This document shows, one piece after another, positions 11,185 to 21,937 of a stretch of DNA of 64,000 nt. This DNA is from Hymenochaete sp. R1. Taxonomy: Eukaryota > Basidiomycota > Agaricomycetes > Hymenochaetales > Hymenochaetaceae. Location of the stretch: assembly GCA_019400425.1 (NCBI GenBank), contig JAFREE010000026.1:62001-126000 (forward strand). The letters run 5' to 3'. Each line of letters starts with the position of its first letter. The first letter of the stretch is position 1. A program made the position numbers and the translations under genes. The notes under the pieces were generated by a model. It was not told the DNA's origin. It saw nothing but the letters and a program-made list of their open reading frames with translations, and did not search any database.

Positions 11185-12622
11185 ACAAGTTTGTCAAGGG
11201 AAGAACGGTACGCGAGAGCGACAGAGGAGGCCTAAAGTCCATCGTCGATTTCAACCACCCACAGAAGTATTTGACCCCGAAATAGCAGTGAAGTTTATGC
11301 CATATGCCCTATGAAAATCTTGATCCCTGAGTCCTGAGTTGAGTTGCGATGTCCAAATCGGGCAAAAAAGGGTATTTGCGCCTGGACCCACAATGTAAGC
11401 GAGTAAACACAAAACACAAACACGATCGGGTCAGATTATTCCATAATTTCCATTCAGTCATGGTGCCGGTGCACGCCACTGGCACCTGCTATATATCATA
11501 TCATCATCTGCATCTACAACATCTTGGATTATCGACTGTACGCTTTTCTGTTGCTGGTATTAATGAATAACAGGCTTGAAGAGTTAGACTCGGAGGTGCC
11601 AGTGGGTTGGGTTGCTTTTCCGTCCATGGAACTGTAAAACGAAGTTCATGGCACGGGAAGATAAGCTTTCTACCAATTATATAATCCCAGTTGTTTGCAT
11701 ACCGGCGTTCAGTAACGATATTGCATCTTCCGACTTGGCGTAGCTCTTGATCGAAAGACTTCTTATCCCCCGTTCTCGTGTTGCAACTTGAAGGTGAGAA
11801 GAAACTTGGACTAGTCTCCGGACGCGCACTGGGGGTGTGTGAAGGAAATGCTACTAGTAGTATGTGGTATCTCGATGGATTTGTATCGACTAAGGCGAGT
11901 TGAATGCGCCGTGAAGAAGGCAGTTATTTAATTACCGAAGTTGTTCGACGAATTGACCTCCTCAGGCTATTCCGGCCGACTATGATGGTAGGAGTGAAAT
12001 CTGGTACCAGCGTCTAGCGAGTGTGCATGAGGGCTCTGCGTGCTTGAGGCGTGTCTAGTGAAAATGATTCACCACAGTGCTGTTCTGGATAGAACACGAA
12101 CTGAGATGTCGCTTCCTTTGATAGTTTTCTCCTTTGCCGTAAAAGCGGTAGCATTCCTGGGATTCGCTTGCATAGATAAATAGATGCCTTATGCCTCAAG
12201 AGCGAGCGGAGGAAAGATGCTATGCACGCAGTGTCAAAGAACACGACAACGGCCAAGTGTGCGACGAATGAAGGTCGGGTTCTGGGGCCATGGATCATGG
12301 AGTGTGTAAGCATGTCTATAGAATATTAGAATTATGAAAGGCTGTTGCGTAGCAAAGGTAGAGTCATGCCAGTGGTCATAGTGGTGAAAAGGAAAGAACT
12401 CAGAGGCGATCGTGCATCGTTGCCGCGCGCGCCTCAAATTCAAGTCTGCCCAACCAGTATTAATGTAAGCCGGGTTTGAATCTCGCCAAATTTCACGCAT
12501 CTTACACCCGAACCCACATTGGCCCAATATCTTCATTACTTGGGTATACAAGAGCTTGTTGAAAAATAACTTCCGCCATTCGAGAGAACCTACAGACTTA
12601 AATAGGAAACCACGTAAGAAAC
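11185..12622. other. Intergenic, no gene seen
   Basis: About 1.4 kb with only short open frames, none with a protein-like motif. The TTTGAATC near 12475 resembles a tRNA T-loop, but no matching arms flank it. The stretch next to 12623 is the 3' flank of the porphobilinogen deaminase gene. Confidence 0.4.
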
Positions 12623-13861
12623 TTACTTTGCCGCCGTCTGAGCTTCCGCTGCTTTCCTTGCCTCTTTATCCCTCGCAATCTCATCAAGAATCTCTCGCGC
12701 ACCCGTATTCACCAACACTTTCGCTAGTTGCTCTCCAACAGCCTCCGCCTCTGTTGCACTTCCAATTTCTTCCTCGATCGAGTGCTCGACGTGCTGCTTC
12801 CCATCCAACGAAGTGACGGTACCCGTCATACTCAGCTTCTCCTTCCCACCTGCACCATCAAGTAACGCCGTCCGTACACCAACAGGCACGCTACATCCTC
12901 CCTCCAGTACCCTCAACATCGCACGCTCGGCCTTTACGCACCATTCCGTCTCGCGATGATTGAGAGCAACACATAGCGCGGCGACTTCCGCGTCTCGTGC
13001 TCGGACCTCGACGGCGAGCGCTCCTTGACCAACGGCGTGATAGAGCGTCGGATGAGATATGTCGGCTGTGATACGGGAGGCCATGTCAAGGCGGAGGAGA
13101 CCAGAGCGGGCAAGGATGAGAGCCGAGAAGGGCCCTGTGGGAGAATCGAGTTTTGCAAGACGAGTGTTTCTACACGAAAAAAATATGAGAAGCTACTAGG
13201 ACAGGACGAACGACGATAGGGAAAAAGGCTCACAGGTTGCCTCTCTTTTTTCAACAATAATGCATCAGCTGTTATATTTTGAGATCAGAACGAACAAGCT
13301 CACCACGTCGCTGAACGCCAGGTGAGGGTACTTCCTCCTCAACTGCGCAACCCTTCGTATACTGCTCGTCCCCACAACGCTACCTTCGGGCAATTCATCG
13401 AAGCTCTTGTAAGGCAAACCCTGCTTCACCACAAGCGAGTCGACCGGGTCTTCCCTCTCCAGAATTGCTCCAAGTTCGCATCCAGATGGAAGCGTCGTCG
13501 GTACGTCCTTACAACTATGCACGAGCATATCCACCCTTTCCTTCGGCGCGTCCTCGTCCTCGTCCACTCCTACTTCAGTTTCGCTCCCAGGCTCTCTCAG
13601 AAGCGCCGCCTCCAAATCGCCCGTCCACAACGACTTGCTCCCCGATTCACCCCCTATGACGTAAAGCGCCTGCACCTGATTCTTGTCTCCCGCAGTAGCC
13701 ATGAAATGTGTTCGGAAGTCATAGCTTTGCGCTGGAGTCGATGGGAAAGCGGCTACGAGCGCATCGCGGACGATGTGGGTTTGGATTTGGGCAAGTTGGG
13801 AACGTCGAGAGGCAAGGGTATAGGTCAAAGGTTTGGGTGGGTTCGAGGCTGACGACGACAT
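12623..13861 (-). CDS. HEM3: Porphobilinogen deaminase (hydroxymethylbilane synthase)
   Basis: This enzyme joins four porphobilinogen molecules into hydroxymethylbilane in heme synthesis. Three exons are needed: 13861-13304, an 11-nt exon 13244-13234, and 13169-12623, giving 371 aa, close to the usual 340-370. Visible family blocks are [14 protein letters not shown] at the start, [35 protein letters not shown], and the [10 protein letters not shown] loop whose Cys (about residue 282) holds the dipyrromethane cofactor. The short exon AGAGGCAACCT gives R-G-N-L and, joined to the third exon, rebuilds the invariant RGNLNTRL motif. Without it the frame and the motif are both lost. The introns are 59 and 64 nt. 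The start is the first ATG in frame with the conserved N-terminus. No mitochondrial presequence is visible, as expected for this cytosolic enzyme. Confidence 0.95.
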
Positions 13862-15924
13862 TCTGGATAGCCTTAGGAAAAGGAGGAAATGAAGAATTAG
13901 ATGGGTAGATGATGATGGGAATGGTGATCGTGGAGGTTACATTTTAAGGGAGGTTGGGTGTATGCGGATCGTGGGAAAGCAGTCGCTAACGGGGTCAAAT
14001 TCGTGCATTCCTTCTCTTCTTGTTCGTCCACGACATCCTCAACACCCACGCGCACAGGACTCTATGGGAACCTACGACTGAGCTGTTCCGGACTCGTGGA
14101 AGAGTTGGAATCGAAGGCGTGTCCTACGGGAATCTTCTCTTTACCGCATTGATTTGATTCAAGTCGTCCAAGCGTCTAGCTGGCTTGAAAAAGGAGACGA
14201 TATATAGCACGGAGCGTTCTTCCGACACTTTTGTCATTAAAGAGGGTGCAATGATGTGAGTGGTGCCCGCTTTCCTTAATACTGCGTATTTCCTTACTTT
14301 TGTCATGTGTGGCCCAGAATCATAGGCCGAGGCCGTTGAACGTTTCCGGTGAGAGATCGTTTCTTTCACCATCCCAAAGATTCTAACTCGCCTCTATAAA
14401 GTTCGTCAAAATGACGCGCATAACGATCACAGAACCGTAGCAACCTTCCAAATCCGCGCAGCCCTTCACCATGATGCAGACAACAAAAAAGCCGTGGAGA
14501 GTAGCTATAGGACGGAAGAAGCAATGCTTTATTTGAATATGTACCTGGTAAGCTTGTTCGATCTATTGTACTCCGAAGGAAACTTTGTTTACGGGGAAAT
14601 CAAATTACCTAGCTGGAGCCCGATAGTCTGTTCTGAATCACATCCAGCAACGGTCGAAGGATGTTTCAAAGAAGTTGAAACTTTGTTGGTTGTACGTCGT
14701 CGCCGGATGCGGGAGGAGTAAACCAGCTGCCTCTGTGCACTTGTTATTCGTGGCACAATTGCTAGGATCGTTCTTCTGCAAACAAGATTAGGCCAGGCAA
14801 AGAGACCCTGCCATACTCATTTGCTCTATCGAATTCTACCTATCGCAGGAGAATGTAGCATATCGCATCGAGCTTCGGAATGAGCTTCACGAACCAGGTA
14901 CTTTCGTTGGCGGAGGTCCAGGCACTCAATTCGGGCGGCTCTTGCGTTCCCATTTACAAAAATGCAAGGATTCCGTCGGAACTGCACTTTCAATATCCGT
15001 GCTGCGCTGGATAATCGTGACGGTGCCGAGAACGTAGCAAATCTTCTGTAACTGGTGGATCTCGCGTCTTGAACTTTTTCTTCATTACGATCCGCGAGAA
15101 TCCCGACTTTCGTCGTCGTTTGGAGAAGCTCAAGGTCAAAGTGAATGAAGGAGAACTGCTTCAGCATGACGACAAAGAGGGTAACCGTGTTTATATCAAT
15201 CGCGAGCTGTCATGACGCATGAGTAGTGAGGGCATCCGACCATATACCGTTACTCGAAAAATTCACGGAGGACAAACTCGTCCTCGAAATACCGGACAAC
15301 ATGCTCAATTGTAAAAGTGCAGTCGAGACTGAAGGAGCTTTGGTTCACGTTTATCGGACCGTGATGAAAATCGATTCCGGATCACCAAAAATCGGGAAAG
15401 ACATCGTCCGCTTCGTTATTGAGTTCATTCTTGCTACGTCCTTAAACACTCTTCATGCAATCTCTACCCGTCATCTTTTTATGCAAAAAAAGCGAACAAT
15501 TGGTAGTTATTCCCTCCAAATCCGAGGTTTCGCGTTGGTCTCTCGCGTTTTCTCTGGTCGGTGCCCACACGTCCTCGCTTGATACAATTGTGCGCCTTTG
15601 GAATGCGGGTCAGCAACTTGGTGGGCCATTGATATCTACCTCGATCTCAATTTACATCCTATTCTCTTCGGATGGAAAGTACCCCTTTTTAATTTACTTA
15701 ATCTACTTTTAGATCTATCTAATCGCAATTGATCGTTGTACACCGTGTTCATCCACCAGAGGACAAACGAATTGCTAGAGAGTGCTGCTATTCAACCTAT
15801 TGAATGTTCCGCATGTATGACGAAGTGATCAAAGTTGTTCAATCAACAATGATTACAGATAGGTTCTTCTCGTAAAAAATCAATTTGAATATATGGCGAA
15901 CTACTCTAGACATATCTGAGTAAT
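13862..15924. other. Intergenic with decayed coding remnants
   Basis: Most of this 2-kb gap is not coding. Between about 14430 and 15620 on the plus strand, several short stretches look like pieces of a decayed gene: FQIRAALHHDADNKKAV near 14451, RIELRNELHEPGTFVGGGPG near 14865, FNIRAALDNRDGAENVANLL near 14990 after a shift of frame, and LVLEIPDNMLNCKSAVETEG near 15275. Stops and frame changes separate them. The first and third pieces resemble each other. I cannot name a family. Confidence 0.35.
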
Positions 15925-17603
15925 CTAAGCATCCTCCTCGAGCACATCTATCCTCATTTTCCCATCCTTCCCTACCCTTGCTACAACTATGTAACAGCTG
16001 TGACCCTCAATGAACGGCCACTCAAACTCACACTGCTCCTCAGACACCCGAGCAACGTTGTCAGAAAGCTTCACTAACATGATGCTGCCGTTATTCGTAA
16101 CGAGACATAAACATGCGCGGCGTGTAGCGTTGTCGTCGTTAATAACTAGCACGCGACCTTGAGTTGTCATATCAGAGTACGATGTGAGATAGTTGAATGG
16201 AACGGGCTGAGGGATGGATTGACGCCAGAGGATCCATTTACTGTGATGATGGGGCGAGTCTGATTCTGATTCTGCACGAGGATCAAAGTCGACTTGGATA
16301 GATGAACAAACGACTTTCGTGTCATCTTCACTTTCGACAATCACGGAGAAAGTGATAGGTGAGGTCCGGGTGTACGAGACGTTTGGACGTTCGTACACTG
16401 CGTACTTAATGGTGGCGTCAGGCTCTGTGATACGCAATCGCGCGATGTTCATGTCTTCCAAATGACGCAGCGACCCATCATCTCTAGGCCCTGCAGAAAA
16501 TGCATCTGTAAGGTGGAAGGCACAGATATGACCGCCGCCGTCAGCAAAGAAAAGATGATCGCCATGGATGCTAAATTCTTGATAGTGATGGTTCCATAGT
16601 GAAAGAGTTCTTGAGGTAACGTTCACGGGTAAGCCCTGGTCATTTGCGCTCCACCTGATGATCTTGAGTCGGTCAAAGTCGATGAACGTAGCGAATGTTC
16701 CATGGAGGGTCATCCCAAAATCATGTGGAACGCCGGAGAATTTTGCAAAACACGTAATTCGGGGCGTAATACCAGATGTCTTCGAATGAAAGACAACTCG
16801 GGAGAGTAAAGAACGCGAGTGTGGGTCCGGGTCTGGCCGGAGATGCATCACTTTGCAGATGCTGCGAGTAACTGATCAGGCAAAGCTTTTTAAAGGGTTT
16901 GGCAGAAAGAACGACCCACCTCGAAACCTCTCGCTCAATTGATAGCATATCAAAGACTCTTATTAAGAGAAGAATACTGCCATCTCTTTGTATCTCGAAT
17001 TTAAAGTCGTCAAAATTAAGTAGAGATGGATCTGCGGAATCGACTTCATCGGATGGATAGTATGCCCAAACGCACTTATCTTCGTTATGCAAGTCCAGGA
17101 TCCGGAGAGTTTGAAAGAACGTTTGGTTGTTCCATGCAGTGGATTTGTCGACGAAGAAGAGATACCTTCTACCGGCCGACACTTTTGCATTCTCGATTCC
17201 GTATGGAGCAGCTCCCGAGTCTGTGTGAGGAGGGGGGATAATAGATCTCTTGAGCTTGTAATTGCATATGGGAGTAGAGCCTATTGCACACGCATTGTAT
17301 GAACGGATAGAGTCTGTTACTACTCGGCGAACTTCTTGAGTTCCAAGGCTGAGAATGTCGATGTAAGGTGATTGTCGGGGTGCATAGACTTGATCGAGAC
17401 AACAGAGAAGACGAAACCAAAGATGACGAGTTTGGACGACATCCCTAAGAAATCTGCATGTCTAAAGTGACGTTGAGCTTTGGCTAGGTAAGTGAAAACC
17501 AATGAATAGTACTCACTCGTTCCAGAGACAAAACATCTTTGAGCTCGAGAAGGTATAAGACACTCAAGATTGCATCTTTAGATAAGTCGGTAAGACTTCG
17601 CAT
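15925..17603 (-). CDS. F-box protein with propeller-like C-terminus, copy A
   Basis: Three exons, 17603-17517, 17461-16920 and 16861-15925, encode 521 aa. The N-terminus (LSKDAILSVLYLLELKDVLSLER, then TCRFLRDVVQTRHLW) is a short F-box, which would bind Skp1 in an SCF ubiquitin ligase. The remaining 450 residues have repeating motifs such as GRRYLFFVD, LRILDLHNEDKCVW and HYQEFSIHGDHLFFADGGGHI. They suggest a beta-propeller-like substrate-binding domain of the kind common in agaric F-box families. Copy B, 2.1 kb away on the same strand, has exons of 87 and 542 nt just like this gene, so the two arose by tandem duplication. No substrate can be inferred. Confidence 0.85.
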
Positions 17604-18056
17604 GTGAAGTCAGTAATGAAAGAGTGGATGAAGGGAGAGCCTTGAGAAACAACTCTCAACGCCCGGTGCTGATAAATAAATGATATCTGTCACTACTGGA
17701 CGTCCGTCAACTAACCATATAGACTTGTACCTGGGCTCACGTTCATGGTAGAAGGGAAGGAAGCAGTCAGCAAACTGATGGTGCAAAGTATTAAGTAATG
17801 TATTTTAAAATTACATAAGCAATTTATTTCGATTGCGCAGGGTCCAACTTGGGTTGCCAGTAGATTGTGCAACTCTTATGAAGTATAGTTACTATGCCCA
17901 TATTCTTTTCACTGAGAAAAAGACAAACGTAAGGTATTTAACACTCATATCGTGCCCTTCTCCCAAAAGTAACAAGCAGAATTTGAAAATAGTTTTTATC
18001 AATGCAGTGGAAGTTTACATACTTCTGTAAAATTGTATGAAGTATCCCTAGGCTCT
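17604..18056. other. Spacer between tandem F-box copies
   Basis: This 453-bp AT-rich gap holds the promoter of copy A and the 3' flank of copy B. The bases around both start codons (CTTCGCATGTGAAGTCAG on the plus strand) are the same in the two copies, so the duplication includes the sequence around the start. Confidence 0.5.
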
Positions 18057-19747
18057 TTACGAAACACTTGTAGCGTCTTTCGTTGAAATCTCCTCCTCGA
18101 AAATGTCTATCTTAGCCTTACGATCCTCCCCTACCCTTGCTACAACGATGCAGCCATCCCGCTCATCGATATATGGCCACTCAAATGCACTTTGGCCTTC
18201 AAATGCCCGCGCGACATTCTCCGACAGCTCAATCGACATGACGTCTCCGTTATTCGTAACGATACCAAGGCTCGCTCGCCGCACGGCTTTATCACCTGTG
18301 ACCACGAGCACGCGTCCTTGGCGCGTCATGTCTGAATAGGATGTAAAGTAGTTGAAAGGAACGGGCTGAGAGAGGGAGTGGCGCCGGAGGAGCCATTTGC
18401 TGTAAATAGGTGGTGAGTACTCAATTGGCTCTGACTGGATTTGGGAAGGGTCGATGGAAGGGTCAAAATCGACTTGGATGGAAGAGCAAACGAGACGCAT
18501 ATCGTCCTCACGTTCCGTGAACGCGAGAATGGAGAAAGAGATAAGCGGTTTCTGGGCCCACGAGACGCTGGGGCGATGGTACACTGCGTACTTGATGACT
18601 GCATCAGCTTCTGTGAAACGCAACCGTGAGATTTTCATTTCTTCTAAGTCTCGCGGAACTCCGTTCTCCTTTGCTGTTGAATTGAAGACATCAACAAGAG
18701 AGATGGCGCAGATATGGCCAACGTCGTCAGCAAAGAATACATGGTCATCGTAAATGCTGAACTCTTGATAATGATGTGTCTTCATTTCAAGTACTGCTGA
18801 CTTTGCATTTATAGGGAGGCCATCGTCGTTATTCTCCCACTTGATAATCTTCAGTTGGTCAAAATCGATGAAGGCGGCGAATGTACCGTGAATAGACATG
18901 CCGAAATCGCGCGGGATGCCTGCGTGCTTGGAATAGAAGATCACATGTGTGAGTAAGATATGCGAGTCGGGATCAGGGTCTGGTCGAAGGTGCACTACTT
19001 TGCAGACACTGAACAAGGAATCAGTTTAGGTTTACAAGATGATCAAGTGGGAGCGAGAACAACTCACCTTCCTACGTCGCGTTCCCCTGACAACATATCA
19101 AATACCCTGAGTATGAGCAAGATACTCCCATCTCTTTGCAGCTCGAACTTGAATTCGTCAAAGTCCACAAAAGACGGGTCGGCTGGGTTGATTTCATCGC
19201 ATGGACAGTAAGACCAAACACACTTATCTTCATTCTCCAAGTCCAGAATTCGGATAGTCCTGTAGTATGTCTGTCTATCATGTAGCGTAGTCTTGTCAAT
19301 GAAGAAAAGGTATCTACCACCTGTAGATAGCTTCGAGTTTTCGATTTCGTAGGATATTGGTTCTGCTTCTGAGTGAGGAAGAGGTATAATAGATCGTTTG
19401 AATCTATACCTGCACATAGGGGTAGGACCTGATGTACATGACTGATAAGAGCAAATAGACTCCGTGACTAATTGTCGAATTTCTCTCGTTCCTAGACTGA
19501 GTAAGTCGACGTGAGCTGCTTCTCGAGGAGCATAGACCTGATCGAGACTGCAGAGAAGGACGAGCCAAAGATGACGAGTCTGAATGGTATCTCGAAGAGT
19601 CCTGCAAGACTGTAGTCTGAATGAGCATCATTACCGCAGGCCATCACAGTTTAAACTCACTCGTTCCAGTGCCAAGATATCCTTCAGCTCGAGGAGGTAC
19701 AATATCCTTAGGATCGCATCCCTAGGCAGATCAGTGAGACTTCGCAT
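18057..19747 (-). CDS. F-box protein with propeller-like C-terminus, copy B
   Basis: Three exons, 19747-19661, 19609-19068 and 19008-18057, encode 526 aa. It is a clear paralogue of the neighbouring copy A: the same MRSLTDL start, F-box (DAILRILYLLELKDILALER), the same intron positions and phases, and matching blocks such as GRRYLFFIDK, SSIQVDFDPS and QPVPFNYFTSYSDM. The two proteins differ at many positions, so the duplication is not recent and both copies keep open frames. By family it would act as a substrate receptor of an SCF E3 ligase; the target is unknown. It is divergent from the eIF5 gene. Confidence 0.85.
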
Positions 19748-20296
19748 GTGAAGTCAGCGGTGAAGGAGCGGACGAAGGGGGAGCCTTGGGGGGCAAAGCA
19801 AGGTAACTTCTGATTGCTGGTACATGTATAAAATTGTATACTACTAGGCATCCGCCAACTTGAACATGTAGTGAGAAAAGAGAGAAAGGAAATCGGAGCA
19901 AAACTGACGCGGCAAAGCGTTCTCACGACGCTTACATAATTAATTTTGCCTTACAAGAATCAGCTTTGCTGCAACGAGGAACTCTCACTCTCCTTCTTCT
20001 CTCTTGACGGTCACCTTCACCTTCAAAGCCCTTTGCCTCCTTCCTCACAAGCTCCTTCAACGAGTTCATCATTTCGTCGTTCAACAAACTCTCTCGCACA
20101 GAACTCTTCCGCGGCGCAGACGGAAGATTCATGCCTTGTCGCCCACAAAACTCAAGGAGTAACCGGCAAAAGTTCTACCATCGTAATCCCCTCATCTCGT
20201 CAACATAAAAGTACTCATTTTTTTTCTATTTTCTGCTTTGCTGCGCTTGGTGCTCACGTGTACTCCCTTTATTGCTAGCTTTAGATCTTGCCCATC
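19748..20296. promoter_or_regulatory. Divergent promoter, F-box copy B / eIF5
   Basis: 549 bp between two head-to-head start codons. A CACGTG E-box lies at about 20255, some 40 bp before the eIF5 start. A CT-rich tract around 19985-20060 precedes it on the eIF5 side. No open frame here has a recognisable motif. Confidence 0.45.
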
Positions 20297-21661
20297 ATGG
20301 CCGGTGTTGTGAACATTCGTCGTGATGTCGATGACAAGTTTTACCGTTACCGGTAAGTCTGTTCCGCAGTTTATTCCCTTCACGTCTGACTCATGTTTGT
20401 TTTTCGTAGCATGCCCGTCTTGCTTACCAAGATTGAGGGAAAAGGCAACGGCATCAAGACCGTCGTTCCTAATATGAGTGACGTCGCACGTGCACTCTCA
20501 CGCCCACCGAGCTACCCCACAAAGTTTTTCGGATGTGAGCTCGGTGCGCAGACAACCCTCGACGAAAAGAATGACAGGTACATCGTCAACGGTGCTCACG
20601 ATGCGACTCGCCTGCGCGAATTGCTCGACGGCTTCATCGACAAGTTCGTTCTCTGCGCTTCATGCAAAAATCCTGAGACGGATCTCATCATCGACAAGAC
20701 TGAGGTCATCATCCGCGACTGCAAAGCATGTGGTCAGCGCACTAAAGTGGACATGCGTCACAAGTTGACCACATACATTGTAAAGAACCCGCCGAAAATC
20801 AACAAGAAGAAGAAGGCTAAGGATGGCAACGCCACAGCTGATAACGGCGCTGGAACGCCTCCCGCTGATGACGATGCTGACGCGGCGAGTGACGATGAGC
20901 TAACGAAACGGATCAAGTCTGAGGCGGCCGACCTCAACATGTCCTCGCAGCTCGACGAATGGTCTGCGGACACGTCTCCAGAGGCTGTCAAAGCTCGTCA
21001 AGCTAACGAGAGTGGTGTGCCGACGAAATTACTCGGAGCGATGACGATGGGTGATGATGACAGTGATGATGATGCGAACAGCCCTTATTCCCAAATTGGC
21101 CGCTGGGCTGAGGAGAATCGCGGCACAGCGTCACCGATTGAAGTTTTTAAATATGCTCAGGACCTGGGCATTGAGAAGAAGCACAAGACCGTCTTGGTCC
21201 TCGTACAAGCTCTATTCACGGAAAAAATGGTCACGGAAATCAAGACATACGCAGCTTTGTTCACGAAGGTTCGCTGCTCTTTGATCCTAACTGTGTTACA
21301 TAGTTCTAACTTCATTCGCAGATGACAACTTCTGAGAGACACCAAAAGTCTCTTCTTGGAGGCATTGAGCGTTTCGTCGGAGAAACTCACCCCGAACTCA
21401 TTCCCGATATCCCTAAGATTTTGATGCAGTTCTATCAAGCAGACGCACTCGAGGAAGAACTTGTCAAGCAGTGGGGAACGCACGTCAGTGGAAAGTATGT
21501 CAGTAAGGAAACTAGCAAGAAAGTCAGGAAGGCCAGTGCACCATTCCTAAAGGTACGATTTGTCTTGAGTCATACTCGAGCATTGTACTGAACAATGTGC
21601 ACAGTGGCTCGATGAAGCAGACGACGAGTCTGAGGAAGAGGAAGAATCGGATGACGAGTAA
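20297..21661 (+). CDS. TIF5: Translation initiation factor eIF5
   Basis: eIF5 is the GTPase-activating protein for eIF2 in start-codon selection. Four exons, 20297-20352, 20410-21268, 21322-21552 and 21605-21661, encode 400 aa, the usual length. The N-terminal domain has the [16 protein letters not shown] start, [17 protein letters not shown], and the zinc-binding pairs LCASC and [11 protein letters not shown] Lys- and Asp-rich linker follows (about residues 165-265). The C-terminal W2 domain ends in the acidic-aromatic box with [14 protein letters not shown], which binds eIF2beta and eIF3. Exon 2 ends at a GTTCGC donor, slightly off consensus, but the joined protein (AALFTK then MTTSERHQ) fits. 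Confidence 0.95.
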
Positions 21662-21937
21662 TAGAAAGTGAATAATAGGCTGTAAATAAGTTTAGCATGT
21701 TTTGCATCCCCACTTCGTTGTGTTTTGCGTTTCTACAGTAACAATATAATATCTCCCGGCTCCTGGTGATATATGATCCAAAGGTCCAAATGAGAATCGC
21801 TTTCGTGAGACATCTCCCTGGTCTCCCTGGAATGCTTCCCATGACCACTATGAGTAATTGAAATTCAAGCATGTGAAAAAAAGTAGAGGTCCGGCGGAGG
21901 TCAGTCTGCCCATAATACACCTTGGGTTCAAACTGCT

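Noticed and set aside
12465..12500. GGGTTTGAATCTCGCC resembling a tRNA T-arm
   Set aside because: The stem does not pair and no D-arm or anticodon arm lies at the right distance on either strand.
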